Shown in pieces: positions 1-10,334 of a DNA stretch of 64,000 nucleotides. Source of the DNA: Ceratotherium simum simum (Eukaryota; Chordata; Mammalia; Perissodactyla; Rhinocerotidae); NCBI RefSeq assembly GCF_000283155.1, contig NW_004454163.1, positions 881,201 through 945,200 on the forward strand, written 5' to 3'. The position numbers and the translations under genes are program-made. The notes below the pieces were generated by a model that saw only the letters and a program-made list of their open reading frames with translations, was not told the DNA's origin and ran no database searches. Position 1 is the stretch's first letter. Every line of letters starts with the position of its first letter.

Positions 1-559
1 ATTAGTAAAATACAGAATATTATATGCTACTTCTAAACCAAAATATATATAGTATTAATAATAGAATTGTGTTTTCTCACAGAAGGATAATATTGTTTAT
101 TTAAACATTGAGTGGGAAAGGAACTATCCTCATACATACACACGAAAAATGAGGAAATAACCTCCAGGTTACAATTAAATGTCTATGAAATGTGAGTTAA
201 AATAAATATAATCTTTTTTTCCCAACAGGCATGCCCAATATAGCCATAACATTTACAAATTGCTTCCAATATTTTAAACAAACTTAAGTTCAAAGCTTTC
301 CGCTTACATTTTGACACTATTAAAAACACTGATGTTCAGTTTTTATTAACTTTAAATCTGAAAGGCATTATATATATCATTGCTAGGGTTCCTGCAAAGT
401 ATCTTTACATCACTATATTGTATTAGTGCTACAAACTTTATGTATAATGCACATAGGAATAGACATGTACAGTCATTTAAAAAATGTTTGAAACTAGAAT
501 GGACGAGATTCTTTAGATGGTATATGTTAAAAAGAATCAGAAATATTGTGTTTAACCTG
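1..559. other. AT-rich unique sequence, no feature seen
   Basis: No repeat family, gene or RNA is recognisable here. The longest open frame (380-568, +) is short and lacks any recognisable motif. Confidence 0.5.
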
Positions 560-770
560 ATTCTTTAAAAATTCATTCAACAGACATGATTGAGCAATAA
601 CTACTTTCCAGGCTCTGTGGTAGATAAACTAGACACAATCTCTGGCCTTGATATATCCATAGTCTAGTGGAATAAATCTGTAGAGAGGCAGTTGAAAAAA
701 ATAATGTTGTAAGTGCAATAATGGAGGTTTTTATGTGGTCTTAAAGGGGGAGCATTAGAGAGAATGGACT
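560..770 (-). mobile_element. L2 LINE 3' end fragment, minus strand
   Basis: Read on the plus strand it begins ATTCATTCAACAGACATGAT and later has a 'catagtctagtgg' block. This is the reverse complement of the L2 3' UTR with its ATGAATGAAT-type end. It is heavily diverged, as expected for this pre-eutherian family. The exact ends are uncertain. Confidence 0.7.
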
Positions 771-924
771 GAGGATGGGGGCAAGAGAGATGAGGGAAGA
801 AACCAATATTGAAAGAAATTAAAGATTTAGAAGAGAGTATAGTTCATGAAGTGAGGTACCATCAGTGATTGAACAGCAGATGAACAAGAAAGTAAATAGT
901 AGGAGATACAACTTTCATTTCCTA

Positions 925-1319
925 TGTTAAAAAACAAGAAAACAGACCCAAAATGGAGTCACTTATGCTAAGCTCCACGTCACCAAACTGAGAGTTAACT
1001 TAACTACAGTTTCAGTTCTTCCAGAAATAGAATCTTAAACCAGTCAGTCAGGAATTACCTGATCAGCACTAGTTAGGTAATCTGCCTGGTAGATCCCTGT
1101 CATCCCCTAAAGGAAAGAAACCTTGCAATACCCAGCTCGCTTTTTTCCTAGTATAACTTCCTTGTTCCTACTTCCTTCTGGCTATAAAAGTCTCATTTTG
1201 TACAGCTCCTTAGAGCTCCCTTCTATCTGCTAGATTGGATGTTGTCTGATTCAAATCAATTTTTGTGCAAAATAAACTCTTAAAAAAATTTTTAATATGC
1301 CTCAGTTTATCTTTTAACA
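925..1319 (+). mobile_element. Solo LTR of an endogenous retrovirus (ERV1-like)
   Basis: This 395-bp block starts TGTTAAAA (925) and ends TTTTAACA (1312-1319), an exact 8-bp terminal inverted repeat of the TG...CA type. It carries a TATA box (TATAAAAG, 1183-1190) and a poly(A) signal (AATAAA, 1271-1276) in the order U3-R-U5, so it lies on the plus strand. The 4 bases on either side are CCTA and CATA, close to a 4-bp target duplication such as ERV1 elements make. No gag, pol or env lies next to it, which fits a solo LTR left by recombination. The family name was not identified. Confidence 0.75.
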
Positions 1320-1344
1320 CATAGAAGTGGCCTTGGAAATAGTA

Positions 1345-1485
1345 GGTAACCCTTTGAGACTTTTCACCTGTAAATTAAGGTTAATATTGACTATATCAAT
1401 CATCTGTTGTAAGGATCAAACAAGGTAATTAATATGCGTTGTCTAGCAGAAATCTAGCACATAGTAACCACTAAATAATTTTTTA
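1345..1485 (+). mobile_element. MIR SINE, 3' part
   Basis: It matches the MIR end: CTGTAAATTAAGG, then 'ttgtaaggatcaaacaaggtaatt', then CTAGCACATAGTAACCACTAAATAA. The tRNA-like head is missing. Confidence 0.75.
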
Positions 1486-1499
1486 TTTCTTTCCTCCAT

Positions 1500-1735
1500 C
1501 ACTGAACATGTGAGTGAATGAGCCTTCAGATGATTATAGCCACCAATTGTGGCATCTTCCAGATGAGTTAGATGAGACCCCAGACACCGTGGAAGAGAGA
1601 CACATCATCCCAGCTATGCCCTGTCCAAATTTCTGACACTCAAAGTCCATGAACATAATAAATAATTGTTTTATACCACAAGTTTTATGTAACTTGTTAT
1701 CCAGCATTAGATAACTATAACAGTCCCCAACCCTA
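1500..1735 (+). mobile_element. Decayed mammalian LTR-like repeat, 3' part
   Basis: It contains a block of the type 'gagacccca...', then AATAAATAATTGTTTTA, then 'ttgttatccagcattagataactataaca'. This is the common ending of old ERVL/MaLR-class LTRs (poly(A) signal, then TTTTAAGCCACTAAG-like, then GATAACTAATACA-like). The assignment to LTR class is by resemblance and the subfamily is not known. Confidence 0.5.
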
Positions 1736-3090
1736 AACCTTAAATCTAAGCCTGCATTTATTAGTAGAGACTAATGATGAATACGATCATTCAATATGAG
1801 TGTAGCCTTCTAAGTACAGTGTTTGAACAAGACTGGAAGGTTGAGGTGCCTAATAGCAAAGGGTTAAATACTTAGAATCTCAGATCAATACAAACGGCAT
1901 AAAGCCAGGGTTTAGAGAAAAGGTGTGATTCAGGGATGGGAGGTCTAAGAGTTAGTGCAGTAAGACAGCGAATAAAATAACTAGGCTTTTAAGTCTGTGT
2001 GGTTGTAGAATAGAATATTAAAGATTAAGACTCATTGATGAAGTAATATATTAGAAGAAGGCTATTGAAGAAAAAGGTATTATTAGCAATGTAGATTTTG
2101 TGATGACATTTACTAGTGCAATATATCACTCTTAACTCTTTGCCATAGTTAAAACTGTTCTGCAGAATATTATTCCTTCCTTACTGTTCAAAAATAATTG
2201 AGATGAAAAGACAGAAACAATGCCACCAGCATCAGTCTTCTGTCATGATAATCAACTACAACACATCAGGGAGTAATCAGAGGCATGTTCTTAAAATAAT
2301 GATTTTTATCGTTTGTTTTCAATGTGGGAAGCAAGGCAAAAATAACTAATATTTACAATGGTGACCTAAGTGAGATATTTAACAACTGCAACATGAAAGC
2401 CACCTAACTTTCAGATTATGCATTATGAAGAAAGAAATTACCACACACTATACCACATAGTAACTAGAGTTCTTTTTTGCAACATCAATCATTGCAAACG
2501 CTTCAAAAAAAAAATTCTGGCAAACGTAGAAAGACATTAACTACAGATAAGAGTTGAATCCAGTTGTACATGTTTGGTAGTAGACAAGAACAACTGATGG
2601 ATTAAAACAAAAAGGAAAATTCTAGGAAAAAGAAATGATGTAACTGTAAGAATAAGTCCTGAAAGAGGAATGGATGATTGATGACAAAGTTTTATGTGAC
2701 GGCTTCACATTGGAGAATAGACTACTATTTTCATATGTTAGTGAGGAAGGAAAAACTGGAAGTGAATTTAGAGACACACTGAGTTGAGGAACTTGATAGG
2801 ACGGAATCATAAATGCTATGCTCAGTGATCTCAAGAAGAATGTAACTCAACTGCAAAAGCTGAGGCTCCTGCAAAAGCTATGTATAGTCAAGAAGACAAT
2901 CTAGAATGACCTCAGAATAGAATTGTGGAAAAGTTCCATGTGATCAATGATATATAATCCTTTAATATCCAAAAATTTATTGTTAAACTGAAGTAGATGT
3001 TTTAGACATATTTCTAAGGAAAAATAAAAAGAGATAGCATACAGTGAGAGGTAGCAGGCAGAACTAGCACATTTCAGAGGATAATATAAC
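1736..3090. other. Unique sequence, no feature seen
   Basis: AT-rich DNA with no recognisable gene, RNA or repeat family. Two short minus-strand open frames (2622-2834 and 2901-3092) have no motif and are judged to be chance. Confidence 0.5.
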
Positions 3091-3091
3091 A

Positions 3092-4580
3092 AAAATGAAC
3101 AAAGCTGGAGGCATCACACTCCCTGATTTAAAAGTATACTACAAAAAGCTAGAGTAATCAAAATAGCATGATACTGGCAAAAAAAAAAAAAAAAAAAAAA
3201 CAGACACACAGATCAATGGAACAGACTTGAGAGACCAGAAATGAACTCACACATCTATGGACAGCTAATCTTCAACAAAGGAGCCAAGAACACACAATGG
3301 AAACAGCAAAGTCTCTTCAATAAATGGTGTTGGGAAAACTGGGCAGCCACATGCAAAAGAATGAAAGTAGACCACTATCTTACACCATACACAAAAATCA
3401 ACTCAAAATGTATTAAAGACTTGAATCTAAGATCTGAAACCATAAAACTCCTAGAAGAAAACATAGGCAGTACACTCTTTGACATCAGTTTTTGCAGTAT
3501 CTTTTTGGATATGCCTCTTTAGGCAAGGCAAATAAAAGAAAAGATAAACAAATGGTACTACATCAAACTAAAAAGCTTCTGCACAGAGAAGGAAACCATT
3601 AACAAAACGAAAAGACAACTTAACAATCGGGAGAAAAAATTCGCAAATCATATATCTGATAAGGGGTTAATATCCAAAATGTATAAAGAACTCATATATC
3701 TCAACAACAAAAAAACTAACAACCCAATTAAAAAATGGGCAAAAGACCTGAACATACATTTCTCCAAAGAACATATACAGGTGGCCAACAGGCACGTGAA
3801 AAGATGTTCAACGTAATTAAGTATCAGGGAAATACAAATCAAAACTGCAATGAGATATCACCTCACGCCCGTCAGAATGGCTATAATTAACAAGACAGGA
3901 AACAACAAGTGTTGGAGAGGATGTGGAGAGAAAGGAACTCTCATATACTGCTGGTGGGAGTGCAAACTGGTGCAGCCACTATGGAAAACAGTTATGGAGA
4001 TACTCAAAAAGTTAACAATGGATCCAGTTATTCCACCACTGGGTATTTATCCAAAGAACATGAAGACGCCAATGCCATGTAAAGATACCGTGTAAAGATA
4101 CATGCAGCCCTGTGTTCATTGCAGCGTTATTCACAACAGCCAAGACTTGGAAGCAACCTAATTGCCCATCAAGGGACAAATGGATAAATAAGTTGTGGTA
4201 TATATACACAATGAAATGCTGCTTAGCCATAAGAAACAATGAAATCCAGCCGTTTGTGACAATGTGGATGGACCTCGAGGGTATTATGCAAAGTGCAATA
4301 AGTCAGAGGGAGAAAAGCATATGATCTCACTCATAAGTAGAAGATAAAAATAACCATAAACAATGACAGAGACAGAGACTGGATTGGCGGTTACCAGAGG
4401 GGAAGGGGGGAGGGAGGAGGTGACAGGGACTATTAGGCACATATGTGTGGTGATGGATTGTAATTAGTCTTTGGGTAGTGAACATGATGTAATCTATACA
4501 GAAATCAAAATATAATGATGTACACTTGAAATTTATATAATGTTCTAAACCAATGTTACTGCAATGAAAAATAAAATAAA
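3092..4580 (+). mobile_element. 5'-truncated L1 LINE (ORF2 C-terminus plus 3' UTR)
   Basis: The sequence follows the L1 ORF2 C-terminal third in order: '...aacaaagctggaggcatcacactccctga', ACAGACACACAGATCAATGG, 'ataaatggtgttgggaaaactgg', 'gtataaagaactcatatatctcaa', 'ggtatatatacacaatgaaatg' and 'tggatggacctcgaggg'. An L1 3' UTR then ends in AATAAAATAAA. The frame is broken by stops, an A(22) tract at 3179-3200 and frameshifts, so the ORF2 protein (endonuclease, reverse transcriptase and a C-terminal Cys-rich part in intact copies) is dead. The same 3' tail recurs at 60904-61013. No clear target duplication was found. Confidence 0.93.
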
Positions 4581-4895
4581 GTACACTTTTTTAGAACTTT
4601 AGGAATTACCTGCTCAATCCAACAAGTATATTGATTCCTATTTCTCCTCATTTTAGGATAATGTATCCAAACTGAAGTTTTAGGAGCTACTCCCCAGTTC
4701 TGCTAGATGACCAGTGGTCCAGTATAGTTTTCAGAGTAATCTACATTCTTTCTTATAGAAATTTTTAGTTGGTGGCCAGAGATTTAACATGTAGGGTGTC
4801 AAAATACTCTCAAGGCATTAATATCAATTAAAGATCAGAATGTTGGTAGACAAAGCACATATTAAACACTGTTTCCATCCACATGAAGGGAGTAA
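4581..4895. other. Unique sequence, no feature seen
   Basis: No recognisable repeat or gene in this short gap between an L1 and an L2. Confidence 0.4.
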
Positions 4896-4899
4896 CAGT

Positions 4900-5640
4900 C
4901 TCCTCTCAGTCACCATCATCTGTCACCTGGTTGCTGCAATAACCTCCTACCTGGCCTCCCTGCTACTGCATTTGGCACCCTGTAGTCTGTCTCAACATGA
5001 CAGCCAGAGTGATTCTTTTCAATTTTAAGGATTATTTCACTTCTCCAAACTCTGTGAAGTTTTCCCACTTCGCTCCAAATAAAAGCACAAATGCTGCCAA
5101 GGTTTTATACAATCTGGACCCTGCTCCTTCTCTGGAAACCATCACCCCCTACTCTTTTCTTTGCTCACAGCATTCTAGATACTCTGAGCTCCTTACTGTT
5201 CTTGAGCACATTTTTTAAACTCCTACATTAAGACCACAGCCCCAGCTGTTCTCTCTGCCTGGAATTCTCTTTAGTCAGGTATCTGCATGGCTGAGGCACC
5301 ATTTCCTTCTAGTTTTGTTTAAATGCTACCTTTTCAATGAGGCTTTCAGTGATAACCATTTCATAAGTTGTCACCAGCACCTACCATGCTGCATACACTC
5401 CTGATTCCCATTACTCTGATCCACCTTTCCGTTTCCTATAGAACTTAACACATTCTAATATTCAAATAATTCATGTATTTCTTGTGTCTACTATTTACTG
5501 TTCATCTCTACCTACTGTAATATAAGCTCACAAAGGCAGTGATCTTTGTTTGAATCACAGTGTATCCCAAGTATCTCAATGAATGCCTGGCATTTAGTAG
5601 GCACTCAAGAAATATTTGATGAATGAATGAGTAAATGGAT
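4900..5640 (+). mobile_element. L2 LINE, ORF2 end and 3' UTR
   Basis: Successive L2 blocks can be followed: 'agccagagtgattctttt', 'tctgcctggaattctcttt', 'aatgctaccttttcaatgaggctt', 'taatataagctcacaaaggcagtgatctttg' and 'gcctggcatttagtaggcactcaagaaatatttgatgaatgaatga'. This is about 740 bp of the 3' end in the sense direction, one of the longest L2 remnants in the window. Open frames within it are fossil or chance. Confidence 0.88.
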
Positions 5641-5769
5641 AAATATATCTTTTCTTGATGCTCAAGAGGCAAAAAAGGAAAACTATAAATTTATTCAACT
5701 AGAAACAAGCAGGCATAGGTTTCCTAACAATATATATACAGCTTTTAAAATAAATATGTTATCACTTAG

Positions 5770-6245
5770 TATTTGAGATTATCCTGGATAACCTGGAAAT
5801 CTCATTCCAACTTTTTGGAAGAAATAATTGCTGTGACAGAATCAGCTGGATGACTACAAAAATTTGTACTCCCTCTGGTTATTGCTAGAAAGAAATTGCC
5901 TAGCCAGGGGTTACATTTCTCTAACATGTGACAAGTTCTTACCACTGGGATTTGAGTGAAAGTAATGTGTATTACTTCCAAACCAAGGTGGCTAAGGGAG
6001 TGCACCTATTTCCAAACCATCCCTGTACCTGTTTATCAGCTGGGAGTAGAGGACTCTGAAACACTAGAGAATAGTGTCACAAGATGACAAATCCTTGAGC
6101 CCTGAATCACTACATGGAGGAAAGCCACCTGTCAATCATCAATACCTGCATTTAACTATTACATGAGTGAGGAATATTCATTTATTGTATTAATTCATTG
6201 AAATTTGTGGATTTATTTGATATAGCAGCTGGCATGAACTTAAAT
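5770..6245 (+). mobile_element. Decayed mammalian LTR-like repeat
   Basis: It has the blocks 'ctgggagtagaggactctga', 'gtcacaagatgac', 'ccctgaatcactacatggagga', 'actattacatgagtgagga' and 'tttatttgatatagcagctggcat', in the order found in an old mammal-wide LTR-type repeat whose end resembles TTTATTTGTTATAGCAGCTAGCATT. The family name is not certain. Confidence 0.55.
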
Positions 6246-7085
6246 GCAAAAAGAATTTAGTTAGGACGTAAAGTTGGGCATCACAAATTAGTATGTGGTA
6301 AAAACTACAGAATTCTTTGTCTTATAGAACTATGCAATTCAAGTGACCAGTCAGGAAAAATTTCCAAGGATGAACCATTGCTGTTTATTGACATTTGTAG
6401 TGTTAAATTGTTGAGGAAACTGTTCATAAGAACAGAATATATAGAAAATCTGATATTACGAGCAAATTTATCTGGAATGTAAATATTAGAAAAAATGTAA
6501 TAGATGAATTAAATAAGTGTGGTTGGTTGGAGGTCCTGGTAAAGGCTTAAACCGTATTTAGTTCACATGGGAGATTAGTAAAGGATTTCATAAAGAAGTT
6601 ATGGTATGAAAGAAAAGCTCTAATTTGTGATTTTGAAGAGAGAATAGTTCCATGCCACTCACAGTATTAGAAGAAAGTGATATATCATTAAAGGTTAGTG
6701 ACAACAGAGTGGAAAATACTTTATTCCAGAGAAATGTGTATCTTCAATAGAAATGTTGCAACTTTTGAGAAGAGGAGAAACTTCTCTTTATGATGAAGTA
6801 ATTTCAAAAGAATTGAAATTGTTCTGGAATAGCGGAGGTCTGTCGTAGTGATGACTAGAAAAGAGATGTAGAGTTCAATGAGTTATTTGAGTGAAAAGAA
6901 GTAAAAGGAAGAAGGAAATTAAATGAGTGGAAAGTTGCCTGTAGAACCAGAAGTCTTCTAAATTTCTTCAATTTGGAAGAGTCAAAATTAAGGTTTTCAT
7001 GAGATAAAATATCTTCAGGAATATCCTCAAATTTAAAAAATACAATACAATGAGTGTATCTCACAATATTTTTTTGGTTTAATTA
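6246..7085. other. Unique sequence, no feature seen
   Basis: AT-rich DNA without a recognisable repeat. The minus-strand frame 6855-7064 has no motif. Confidence 0.45.
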
Positions 7086-7089
7086 TTTG

Positions 7090-7260
7090 ATCGTGTCTCC
7101 AGGGCACTTTTATTTCTTTAACAAACGGTACCCTACTCTCTTACTATACTTATTTGCTTACTTATGTCTCTCATATTGGACTGTGACATCTTTTGTTGTG
7201 AATATAACAGATGCTTAGTATGCATTTTTAAAATAAATTAATAAATAAATGGGAGGATGT
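7090..7260 (+). mobile_element. Possible L2 3' end
   Basis: The order 'ttggactgtgacatctt', 'tgtgaatataacagatgcttagtatgcattttt' and AATAAATTAATAAATAAATG resembles the last ~150 bp of an L2. It is too diverged to be sure. Confidence 0.4.
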
Positions 7261-7820
7261 ATGAATGGATGAGTGTCTCTCAGAACACGTGCAGACAGAA
7301 TTGATGAAATTATCATTCTCAGATGGATATAAAGAGAATTGATAAACTCAGTCTTCAGATTCTAATCTGGGTCCCTTCACTTTTGGAGTTTCAGTGTCTC
7401 AAAAGAAAAGAAAAGAGCTTTTCCCTCTAGCAAAAATATGAACCCTTTTTCTAGTATGGTCTTTCTGCTTAAGAGAGGAAAATTTGAATGAAGCCTTGGA
7501 GATACCATAACTAGTTATAATTTAAGATGGATAATATAAAATCACACAGTAGTGAATTATTATAGTGGAAATATCTATAGATTAAAAGTTAGAAGATATG
7601 AGTTCTAGATCATATTGCACCAGGTAGTTATAACGACATTTCTCCATTTAAAGCTTTTATATTCAAAAAAATGAAAAAAGAATACAGTGAACATTCTGCC
7701 ATAGAAATTTTCAGATAATTAACTAGATAATAATTATTTAGCTTGTTTTATGTCCTGGGAGTCATGAAAGACTGATTATTGAATTATTTAATATATTTTT
7801 GATTAATAAACAAGTTTTAT
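7261..7820. other. Unique sequence, no feature seen
   Basis: No gene, RNA or named repeat recognised. Confidence 0.4.
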
Positions 7821-7824
7821 TATG

Positions 7825-7978
7825 TCCACTAGTTTGTAGCTATGGAAACTGAAGCTTACCAAGCTAAGTAGCTAGCCCAAGGCTATGTTACTGGTAGTAC
7901 TAAACCAGGACATGAGCTACAGTCTCTGACATCAGACCCTGAGCTCTTAATCACTAGGCTGCACTGCTTCTCTAATGC
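7825..7978 (-). mobile_element. MIR SINE, minus strand
   Basis: On the plus strand it reads 'tatggaaactgaagcttaccaag', 'tagcccaaggctatgttactggtagt' and 'ctctgacatcagaccctgagctctt', the reverse complement of the MIR core (GGAAACTGAGGC...CCCAAGGTCACACAGC...). Confidence 0.8.
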
Positions 7979-8039
7979 CAAAAAATATATGTGAAAATAT
8001 TTCTTCTCCATATAGGTGCCCATGATGGCCATACATCAG

Positions 8040-8290
8040 TTACCGTGGATATTTACATGTAATTTAGCTACTCCCTTTTCTACTTAAACTATTTCCATTG
8101 CCTTCATCTCCAATATCTACCTATGTAGACAAATTCTATTTATCATTCAAGACATGTCAAATATAGCCTCTCTATGAAGCAATCCCAGTTCATGAATCCT
8201 ACAAAATAGGATTATTTATATTATCTCCTTTAATAATCTCTAATAACACTTTTTAAAGTAAACCTCTACCATGAAAGCGATGCCTCCTTT
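8040..8290 (+). mobile_element. L2 LINE fragment
   Basis: The block 'tatcattcaagacatgtcaaatatagcctctctatgaagcaatccca' follows the L2 stretch that in less decayed copies reads like CTCAAATGTCACCTCCTC...AAGCCTTCCC. The sense is plus. Confidence 0.55.
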
Positions 8291-8374
8291 GGCTACGAGT
8301 TTTTAGCCAGATGGATATCTATCCAATAACAGTGTGATTGCCTAGCAGTCAGGAAAGGAGTTGTAGGCATCTTT

Positions 8375-9166
8375 CTCTTTTTTTCCAGCTTTATTCAGAA
8401 ATAAAAATTGTATATATTTAAGATGTTCAACATATTTTGATACACATATACCTTGTGAAATGATTACCACAATCAAACTACTTAACATATCCATCACCTC
8501 ACATGGTTACCTGTGTGTATGTGATTAGAACAGTTAAAATCTACTCTCTTAAATTTCAAGTATACAATACAGTATTATTAACTACAGTCACCAGGCTGTA
8601 TATTAGATCTTGAGAACTTTTTCATCCTACATAACTAAAACTTTGTACCTTTGACCAAAATCTCCCCATTGCCCCCTCCACCCAGCCTCTGGCAACCACT
8701 GGTATACTCTCTGATTTTATGAGTTTGACTTTTTTAGATTCCACTTAATAGTAAGATCATGTATTGGTTGTCTTTCTGTGTCTGGCTTATTTCACTTAGC
8801 ATATGGAGTCCTTTAGGTTCATCAATGTTATTGCAAATAGCAGGATTTCCTTCTTTTTTAAGATTGAATAATATTCCATTGTGTGTGTGTGTGTGTGTGT
8901 ATGTGTGTGTATCACATTTTCTCTATCCATTCATCTCTCCACAATACTTAGGTTGTTTCTATATCTTGACTATTGTGACTAATGCTACAATGAATATAAG
9001 AGTGTAAATATCTCTTCTAGATACTGATTTCATTTCCTTTGGGTATGTATACTTAGAAGTGGGATTGGTAGTTCCATTTTTCATTTTTTGAGGAACATCC
9101 ATACTGTTTTCCATAATGACTATACCAACTTTCATTCCCACCAACAGTGTACAAGTGTTCTTAGAC
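8375..9166 (-). mobile_element. L1 LINE 3' UTR and ORF2 end, minus strand
   Basis: It starts with the reverse complement of an L1 3' UTR ('ccagctttattcagaaataaaaattg', 'gtgaaatgattaccacaatcaaac', 'ttgtacctttgaccaaaatctcccc'). It runs into the ORF2 end ('tatttcacttagcatatg', 'attccattgtgtgtg', 'atgtatacttagaagtgggattgg', 'accaacagtgtacaagtgttct'). The 3' end is homologous to the longer L1 at 24624-31190. It is 5'-truncated and non-coding. Confidence 0.92.
8880..8910 (+). repeat. (TG)n microsatellite
   Basis: About 15 TG/GT units with one A interruption sit inside the L1 at the point where intact copies read ATTCCATTGTGTATA. The tract is an expansion of the L1's own TGTGTATA. Confidence 0.9.
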
Positions 9167-9528
9167 GTCTTTTTCATCCTATGGAGACTTGCTCATAGTA
9201 GGTAGGTGCACAATAAATGACTATGGTATCGAATCATTTTGAAAAAGCATAAGTCTTGAGCAAATGAGAGATATTGTCAATTGTCATAATTGTTGATGAG
9301 TTAAATTCTTCCTAGAATTCAGAATAAAGAATATATGTATATTACATTTATTCCATAAAATGGAGTCTATGCTTTTTCCATTCTGCCATAGTAAAAAAGA
9401 AATTCTGAAGAAAATTTCCTCAATAAGAGTATCAACTTCAGTATAAATACGAAGACATGAAAATATCATTGCTCCATATTAGTTTAGAGTCAATTAAAAA
9501 AATTCTTCAATTTCTTAATAAAAAATAA
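9167..9528. other. Unique sequence, no feature seen
   Basis: No recognisable gene or repeat. The region is AT-rich and lies upstream of the open frame at 9529. Confidence 0.4.
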
Positions 9529-9717
9529 AAAGATGTCCTGTCTGCTGAAGCTAAGAAAATTGGCTTCACAGCTGGCGGACTAGTTCATTCAGTAAGAAAT
9601 CGGTCAACTTTCAAAGACCTGAAAAAATGCATTTCACACAGTGCCAAGAATCATAACGTTCTGAGCCAACTGGAAGTTAAAGAACTCAAGCAAATGAGAG
9701 CCAGCTTGGAAAAATGA
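9529..9717 (+). pseudogene. Unrecognised 62-codon protein-like open frame, perhaps a processed-pseudogene or exon remnant
   Basis: A frame open from just after a TAA (9526-9528) runs to TGA at 9715-9717. It contains AKKIGFTAGG, RNRSTFKDLKKC and LSQLEVKELKQMRASLEK. The composition is unlike translated AT-rich filler: charged and leucine residues alternate as in a helical C-terminus. The only ATG is internal (M at codon 55), so this is not a whole gene. If the TGA is a decayed CGA, the frame continues 12 codons to TAA (9754-9756). I do not recognise the protein. It could be the end of a processed pseudogene, a terminal exon, or chance. No poly(A) tail or target duplication was identified. Confidence 0.35.
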
Positions 9718-9951
9718 GAACAGATCAAATCCTCATTGACCCTCTCAAGCTAAACTAGTACTGTGTCTAACACTTGGACCCACTTTACCGAATTTTTCTG
9801 TAGCAAACTTTCTTATTGTAATTAACATTCAGTCTTAAAACTCTTTATAGTCTGTAGCCTTCTCTTCAGTCATATGTTCTCGATTTTTCTCACATGTTCT
9901 GTCAAGCTAACTCACCTTTTCAGCATAAAATTTCCTTTTTTTGTCTTCAAG

Positions 9952-10334
9952 GGAAGGGAATGCTTGGTGTTTGTCTAGAATATTATGACTACAATGTAGG
10001 ACGTGCCTCTTATCAGTTGGGGTGCAACATAAAATGTCTCCTGCTCTGTCTTGTTAGGAAGTTGAGAGGAAGTTTGCCATTTATAGTGTTTAATATATTT
10101 CCTTTAAATGTGGAGGAAATGCCTGTTTGAAGTTCTCAAGCAAACTACCTTGATGTTCACAGAGATGAGATAAACTACTTGATGAAAGAAATCATATTCA
10201 AGAAAGAATCCTATGAGAGGAAGGCAGCCTGTTTATTTAGATGAAGATCAAAGAACCTTCACATGAATTAAGACTACATATTTTTTCCTGAGTGATTTGC
10301 AAAGAACAATCTATATGGCAGAAAGAGAAAAATG
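9952..10334 (+). other. Segment between a strong 3' and 5' splice-site match (possible non-coding exon)
   Basis: The left edge is a long pyrimidine run followed by TTCAAG|GGAAG (AG at 9950-9951). The right edge is AAAATG|GTAAGT (GT at 10335-10336), a full match to the donor consensus. No frame stays open through the 383 bases. A short start, ATG GCA GAA AGA GAA AAA, sits at 10315. This is inference from splice motifs only, and such pairs arise by chance in long AT-rich DNA. Confidence 0.2.
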
